37,244 nucleotides of DNA from an uncultured Lachnospiraceae bacterium (GTDB lineage: Bacteria > Bacillota > Clostridia > Lachnospirales > Lachnospiraceae), in NCBI GenBank assembly GCA_934330725.1, contig CAKRGM010000024.1:1-37244 (forward strand). The letters are read 5' to 3'. Each line of letters begins with the position of its first letter. Position 1 is the first letter of the stretch. The notes beneath the pieces are model-generated. The model saw nothing but the letters and a program-made list of their open reading frames with translations, made no database searches and was not told the DNA's origin. This document shows positions 33,480-37,244 of the stretch, piece by piece. Made by a program: the position numbers and the translations under genes.

Positions 33480-34421
33480 CTAAAAAAGCAAAGTATTTTT
33501 ACCCTGTATCAGTACTTCCATGTCATTATCCGATACTGCATAGTGTACAAACCCCAGCTTCTCTGCCAAATTTACCGATGCTGTATTATTTCTGTTCACA
33601 CAGACATAAATATTTTCAAGCCCAAGCTCATAAAATGCGTATTTCATAATGCTCATACACGCCTCCCCTGCATACCCCTTATGCTGCCAGGGTTCTCCAA
33701 TAAGATATCCCATTTCCTGAATCTGTTCACCATCTATTTCGCGGTTTTCTATCCCCGCTCTGCCGATTATTGTATTATTTTCCTTTAATATTACAAGCCA
33801 CAGTCCATATTGGTAAAATCCATACATATTTTTTATATAGTCAGCTGTGAATTTTTCTTCTTTTCTTCTTTCATATAGTGGTTCAATATACGGACATTTT
33901 TTTAATGTATCATACACCTTATACAATCCATCAAGGTCATCAGGTTCCATTTCTCTTATAATAAGCCTTTCTGTATTGCTTATCACATGTGGCTGCTTAT
34001 GTTTCCTGTCAAAAACAAGCTGAATATAGTCTGCACTGATATTTTCAAATGATGTAATTATATATGAAACATTCCAGTTATGATCAGGTCCGTATCCTAC
34101 AGCTGCATATTCCGGATATTCAGCTATAATATCATCCGTATCAGTTATTATCAGCGTCTCATCACATATATTGCTGTATTTTTTACCTGATATATTTCTG
34201 TATTTTTCACCGGATATACCTCTTTCTTCACTATCTTTGACAGGCTGTCTGTCAAAGATAACAGCCTGTTCGTAAGATATGCTGTCGGGAAAAACAACTT
34301 CTGCATTTATTTTGCTCATTTCTAAAATAAAGCTATCCTTCTGGCATTCCCACTCATTTTTATATTTATCCTTAAAAATACATACATAGATTTTTTTCAA
34401 CTTCTTATATAATGATGTCAT
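33480..34421 (-). CDS. GNAT family N-acetyltransferase with HAD-like N-terminal extension
   Basis: A 313-residue protein. The C-terminal half (about 155-313) is a GNAT domain of the ribosomal-protein alanine acetyltransferase kind: TERLIIREMEPDDLDGLYKVY at the start, the acetyl-CoA loop in GEPWQHKGYAGEACMS, and NRNNTASVNLAEKLGF. The N-terminal half is not GNAT; its LIITDTDDII...AAVGYG resembles HAD motif II and recalls a Lachnospiraceae architecture of HAD remnant plus GNAT. The substrate is unknown. GGGAGGGG lies 9 bases before the ATG. Within the N-terminal part are a 24-bp tandem duplication and a 12-bp inverted repeat (both described separately). Confidence 0.85.
   Translation of the reverse strand: MTSLYKKLKKIYVCIFKDKYKNEWECQKDSFILEMSKINAEVVFPDSISYEQAVIFDRQPVKDSEERGISGEKYRNISGKKYSNICDETLIITDTDDIIAEYPEYAAVGYGPDHNWNVSYIITSFENISADYIQLVFDRKHKQPHVISNTERLIIREMEPDDLDGLYKVYDTLKKCPYIEPLYERRKEEKFTADYIKNMYGFYQYGLWLVILKENNTIIGRAGIENREIDGEQIQEMGYLIGEPWQHKGYAGEACMSIMKYAFYELGLENIYVCVNRNNTASVNLAEKLGFVHYAVSDNDMEVLIQGKNTLLF
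34170..34217. repeat. 24-bp tandem duplication inside the GNAT gene
   Basis: Two copies, 34170-34193 and 34194-34217, differing at a few bases, encode ISGEKYRN and ISGKKYSN in tandem. The duplication keeps the reading frame. Confidence 0.8.
34232..34268. repeat. Overlapping inverted repeats able to form alternative hairpins, inside the GNAT gene
   Basis: Arms 34232-34243 and 34249-34260 pair over 12 bp (TATCTTTGACAG and its complement, loop of 5). A second pair, CAGGCTGT at 34241-34248 and ACAGCCTG at 34261-34268, shares bases with the first, so the two hairpins exclude each other. No T run follows on either strand. Confidence 0.75.
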
Positions 34422-34457
34422 ATTTAAAGTCCCCTCCCGAAATTATAAATTATATAA

Positions 34458-34486
34458 TTGACATTTTAATCTGTCGTATTTAAAAT
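34458..34486 (+). promoter_or_regulatory. Promoter of the cyclophilin gene
   Basis: A perfect TTGACA (34458-34463), 17-base spacer and TAAAAT (34481-34486). It is divergent from the GNAT gene, whose start is 37 bases away. The leader to the start codon is about 185 bases and contains three small perfect hairpins (34533-34551, 34570-34582, 34582-34594). Confidence 0.8.
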
Positions 34487-34676
34487 CAATCATAGTACAT
34501 CGTTTTTGCAAATAACCGTACTAAAAACACAGAATGTTTTATCAAAACATTGTTACTGTTCACATCTGCCATTTGCGAAATGCACTTTCAGTGCTTTTCT
34601 GCTGCTACAGACATAAAGGTTGTTTTCTGTGGTTGACAAGTGAACTGTAAAAATATTTTCAGAAAGGAATTTAATC

Positions 34677-35201
34677 ATGTCAAACAAAAATCCTATAGTT
34701 ACATTTACAATGGAAAACGGCGATGTTATGAAAGCTGAACTTTATCCTGAAATTGCACCAAATACAGTAAACAATTTTATAAGTCTTATTAACAAAGGCT
34801 TTTATGACGGCCTTATCTTCCACAGAATAATAGCCGGATTTATGATTCAGGGTGGAGATCCTGAAGGCTCTGGAATGGGTGGTCCTGGTTACTCAATTAA
34901 AGGTGAATTTAATATTAACGGCTTCAAAAATGATTTAAAGCATTCAAAAGGTGTTCTTTCAATGGCACGTGCCCAGCATCCTGATTCAGCAGGTTCACAG
35001 TTTTTTATCATGCATAAGGATGCTCCTCATCTTGATGGACAGTATGCTGCTTTTGGCAAACTTATTGAAGGTGAAGATGTTCTCGATAAGATTGCAACTG
35101 TTGATACAGACTGGAGTGACAGACCTCGCAACCCACAGGTTATGAAAACAGTTACAGTCGAAACATTTGGAACTGAATATCCTGACCCGGAAACATTATA
35201 A
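34677..35201 (+). CDS. Cyclophilin-type peptidyl-prolyl cis-trans isomerase
   Basis: A 174-residue cytoplasmic folding helper (no signal peptide). Active-site motifs are present: FHRII with the catalytic Arg, MIQGGDPEGSGMGGPGY, SMARAQHPDSAGSQFFI, and LDGQYAAFGKLIEG. The usual Trp of the last motif, which binds cyclosporin in eukaryotic forms, is replaced by Tyr, as in many bacterial proteins. AAAGGAA lies about 8 bases before the ATG. It has its own promoter and terminator and looks monocistronic. Confidence 0.96.
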   Translation: MSNKNPIVTFTMENGDVMKAELYPEIAPNTVNNFISLINKGFYDGLIFHRIIAGFMIQGGDPEGSGMGGPGYSIKGEFNINGFKNDLKHSKGVLSMARAQHPDSAGSQFFIMHKDAPHLDGQYAAFGKLIEGEDVLDKIATVDTDWSDRPRNPQVMKTVTVETFGTEYPDPETL

Positions 35202-35252
35202 TTCCTATTTACAATATATCTGTTCCGACACATCTTTAAATGTGTGAAACTC

Positions 35253-35287
35253 AAAAAGCTGTGCAGCTTATGGCCGCGCAGCTTTTT
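35253..35287 (+). terminator. Intrinsic terminator of the cyclophilin gene
   Basis: A 12-bp stem (35253-35264 with 35276-35287, one G-U pair) whose 3' arm ends in TTTTT, in the plus direction, 51 bases after the stop codon. Confidence 0.85.
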
Positions 35288-35353
35288 GATTATGTCTGTA
35301 AAATATTCTGCGTCAATGTATCAGAAACTTAATATTCTAATATTTCTAATGTA

Positions 35354-36139
35354 CTAAAAATGACCGCCCGAGTGTCCTGAGTTTCCACCACTTCTATGTG
35401 AGCCGCCACCCGAGGAACTGCTGCTTATATTTCTTACAGAAACTGTCGTATTTATAAATCTATCCTCTTTATGAATGATATTAACATTATGATTTTTTGT
35501 ATATGTCTCTGCGTTAACTGTCATCTGTGACTTTGAACGTCTTGCAAGAATAAGTATTATAATAACTGTTATCGCCAGTGAAATTAAAAGCTTAACTAAT
35601 ATCCCCCTGGTTATTTTATAGCTTATATTATTGTTAAGATATTTCTGTACGTTATCTACATACTTACGAAACGCCTTATAATAATCACCATCTGTAAGCT
35701 TTTTTTCGGAACTTTCTCTTATGGAATCTAACTGTCCCTGGGTTATATCACTCTTTGCCTTACCCGATGTAATAATCCTGTCCGCTCTTGAATCCATATC
35801 CACAACATATGCTATTGCATCTGGAACGCTTGAATTCTCATTATACCCATAGCTTTCATTTATAATATTTCTTACATAATTATCAAGATCTGAATAATCA
35901 AGACCTGTTTCAGTAGTGATTATCAATATGTCTGTTTCACACCCTGCTGAGGCTTTTTCACAGTATTCCTGTAATTTTTCCTCTTCACTGTAATCAAGAA
36001 TATCTGCATTATCTATAACATATTCTTTCTGACTATAAGACTTTGTACCTGTTTTTGCAGAAACAACAGATATATCCTGCATTAATGTTGCACTAATTAT
36101 TACAATAAAAGCTATAAAAACAATTCTGATTTTTTTCAT
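35354..36139 (-). CDS. TPM domain membrane protein (YgcG-like)
   Basis: A 261-residue exported protein. A signal-type helix (MKKIRIVFIAFIVIISATLM) precedes a TPM domain (about 37-165: YVIDNADILDYSEEEKLQEY... then DAIAYVVDMDSR), a fold with possible phosphatase activity in plants. A second helix (about 180-200) leads to a short tail ending in SSSSGGGSHRSGGNSGHSGGHF, the Ser/Gly/His-rich end seen in YgcG-type proteins. The frame is open further upstream, but the ATG at 36139 overlaps the stop codon of the zinc-ribbon gene (TAATG), and the upstream stretch is the end of that gene. GGAGG lies 12 bases upstream. It is coupled to the zinc-ribbon gene. Confidence 0.87.
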   Translation of the reverse strand: MKKIRIVFIAFIVIISATLMQDISVVSAKTGTKSYSQKEYVIDNADILDYSEEEKLQEYCEKASAGCETDILIITTETGLDYSDLDNYVRNIINESYGYNENSSVPDAIAYVVDMDSRADRIITSGKAKSDITQGQLDSIRESSEKKLTDGDYYKAFRKYVDNVQKYLNNNISYKITRGILVKLLISLAITVIIILILARRSKSQMTVNAETYTKNHNVNIIHKEDRFINTTVSVRNISSSSSGGGSHRSGGNSGHSGGHF

Positions 36140-37244
36140 TATATAAACAAACCTCCAATCACTGTTATTATAAAGCTTATGCAGAATATCAATACTGCGG
36201 AAACACAAAGCTTAGCCTTACTGATTGGCCGGTCTGCTACCACTTTACCTGTCTGTCCGTTTAATGCAAACAGATAATCTTTTCCCATATATCTGTAATT
36301 AAGTATCCATACTGGCAGGAGTGAATATTCACAATTTGTATTTTTCATATTTATATCATTATATAATATGGAAACTGTTGAATATCCATTTGCAGTTTCT
36401 CTTGCAATATCTGTTATATAAGTATTTGCACGCTTATGAGCTCTTTCTTTCATCTGCTCCTTCGTATAATTAAATCTTTCAGACAGATATCCTGACAGGT
36501 ATGGCATTGAAAATGGCACAAGTTCTCCATAGTTAAATGGTTCGAGTTTATCCATTGTATCATCAGGCATTTTTTCCGATGCATCGACCGGAATTTTTTC
36601 AAACTGCGCTGCAACATCACGATATAATTCATAATGATCGGTATATGTATACTCTTTATTGCCATGTCTCTCTGTTCTTACCCTGGTAGCTGCCGCTTTC
36701 ATATTAGTACGGGCATTATAATCATATAACCAGAATGGTACGTAAATCCCCGATATTTTTTCAATGGTGCTGTTCATACTGAAACCACCTGGTGTCAATA
36801 GACCTTTCTTTGCCCATTTTTTATATTCTTCCTTTGCAGCATCTCTGTTAATTTTAAATGGGATAATAGCCTGTGGCTTAAATTCTCCCTGAAGCCTGTC
36901 CTGAACAAGTGTAGGATTTCCGCAAAATGAACAGAAGGTAGCTGAAGTAAACTGATCGGCAATAAGTTCTGCCCCACAAGACTGGCAGTGATATATTTTC
37001 ATACTGCCTGCATCCTGTTGTGGATTTACATTTTCTCCACTGTAAGCTCCCTGCTGCGCATTTATATTTCCTCCACCATAAGCTCCCTGCTGAGCATTTA
37101 CATTTCCTCCACTGTAAGCTCCCTGCTGAGCATTTACATTTCCTCCGCCATAAGCTCCCTGCTGTGGATTTACATTTCCTCCACTGTAAGCTCCCTGCTG
37201 AGCATTTACATTTCCTCCGCCATAAGCTCCCTGCTGTGGATTTA
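36139..37244 (-). CDS. Zinc-ribbon membrane protein with N-terminal tandem repeats (5' end outside the window)
   Basis: The frame stays open to the window's right edge, so the start is not visible. The N-terminal stretch (37021-37244) is a run of 12-residue repeats of the type NVNPQQGAYGGG. Then a zinc ribbon follows: CQSCGAEL...CSFCGNPT, of the TFIIB-like kind, from the Met at 37002 onward. The following domain (SGIYVPFWLYDYNARTNMKAAATRVRTERHGNKEY and later SLLPVWILNYRY) matches the double-psi-like region of this protein family, and the C-terminal helix at about residues 258-285 after that Met anchors it. It overlaps the TPM gene by one base. The Met at 37002 lacks a good ribosome site and should not be taken as the start. 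Confidence 0.8.
   Translation of the reverse strand, partial: NPQQGAYGGGNVNAQQGAYSGGNVNPQQGAYGGGNVNAQQGAYSGGNVNAQQGAYGGGNINAQQGAYSGENVNPQQDAGSMKIYHCQSCGAELIADQFTSATFCSFCGNPTLVQDRLQGEFKPQAIIPFKINRDAAKEEYKKWAKKGLLTPGGFSMNSTIEKISGIYVPFWLYDYNARTNMKAAATRVRTERHGNKEYTYTDHYELYRDVAAQFEKIPVDASEKMPDDTMDKLEPFNYGELVPFSMPYLSGYLSERFNYTKEQMKERAHKRANTYITDIARETANGYSTVSILYNDINMKNTNCEYSLLPVWILNYRYMGKDYLFALNGQTGKVVADRPISKAKLCVSAVLIFCISFIITVIGGLFI
37021..37244. repeat. 36-bp coding tandem repeat, six copies and a part, with 72-bp alternation
   Basis: Six complete 36-bp units run from 37021 to 37236 with 8 bases of a seventh at the edge. The units begin at 37021, 37057, 37093, 37129, 37165 and 37201. Each encodes 12 residues. 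At the Ser/Gly codon before Tyr, units alternate strictly (ACT GTA, then ACC or GCC ATA), so the true period is 72 bp. The frame is kept throughout, in the zinc-ribbon protein's N-terminal region. Confidence 0.95.

Noticed and set aside
34633..34638. TTGACA as the -35 box of the cyclophilin gene
   Set aside because: The AT-rich -10-like stretch is only about 9 bases away; the promoter at 34458-34486 has correct spacing.
37000..37002. Met at 37002 as the start of the zinc-ribbon gene
   Set aside because: The frame is open upstream to the window edge with a coding repeat, and no ribosome site fits that Met.
37021..37244. The 36-bp repeat array as a CRISPR
   Set aside because: The units are directly adjacent with no spacers, are codon-aligned and encode a repeat in one long open frame.

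Overview
This window reads as chromosomal DNA of a low-GC, Gram-positive member of the Clostridia, most likely a motile Lachnospiraceae. The grounds are the AT-rich composition, strong AGGAGG ribosome binding sites, a ftsE-ftsX-M23 peptidase-CtpA cluster near uvrB-uvrA, a YjfB-type small motility protein, a chemotaxis receptor, a CvfB-type S1 protein and GTG/TTG starts. Genus-level assignment is a guess. Nearly all genes lie on the minus strand; only the left-edge fragment, the yjfB-like gene, the PII gene and the cyclophilin gene are on the plus strand.

Layout, left to right. 1-290: the tail of an unrecognised plus-strand gene, a short direct repeat and a terminator, abutting the 3' end of guaA, a known integration hotspot. 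289-7553: guaA with a clear promoter, then an operon uvrB-uvrA-HAD phosphatase. 7665-10012: add (adenosine deaminase) behind a CLC transporter with the residues of a fluoride/proton antiporter. 10170-15702: a CdaR/PucR-type regulator, ftsE, ftsX, a coiled-coil M23 peptidase and an S41 protease, probably one cell-wall and division transcription unit. 15859-17994: an MsmX/UgpC-type sugar ABC ATPase and a YitT membrane protein. 18095-19795: yjfB-like gene with its own promoter and terminator, then a CPBP protease and RidA. 19897-22525: a chemotaxis receptor with a six-helix membrane module, and a CvfB-like RNA-binding protein. 22626-22821: tRNA-Ser(CGA) and tRNA-Gln(CTG), with an intrinsic terminator between them.

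22982-28212: a complete oligopeptide/dipeptide ABC importer (lipoprotein, two permeases, one fused double ATPase) behind a promoter whose -10 box lies in a perfect 14-bp palindrome. 28232-29658: a cysteine-cluster protein and a DUF2156 GNAT-fold protein. 29864-30418: a stand-alone PII signal protein with Phe at the uridylylation position. 30465-33415: an MBOAT acyltransferase and a DHHW protein, an O-acetylation pair for a surface polymer. 33480-34421: a GNAT acetyltransferase with unusual repeats in its 5' half. 34458-35287: a cyclophilin gene with a long leader. 35354-37244: a TPM-domain membrane protein and a zinc-ribbon protein whose N-terminal region is a 12-residue (36-bp) tandem repeat running off the right edge.

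Most of the window is housekeeping. No prophage, CRISPR array, toxin-antitoxin module or clear defence system is visible. The most distinctive signals are the 36/72-bp coding repeat at the right edge, the terminator between the two tRNAs, the CLC fluoride-exporter-like gene paired with add, the PII protein lacking Tyr51, and the possible mobile-element junction at the guaA 3' end. No gap between genes exceeds 300 bases.
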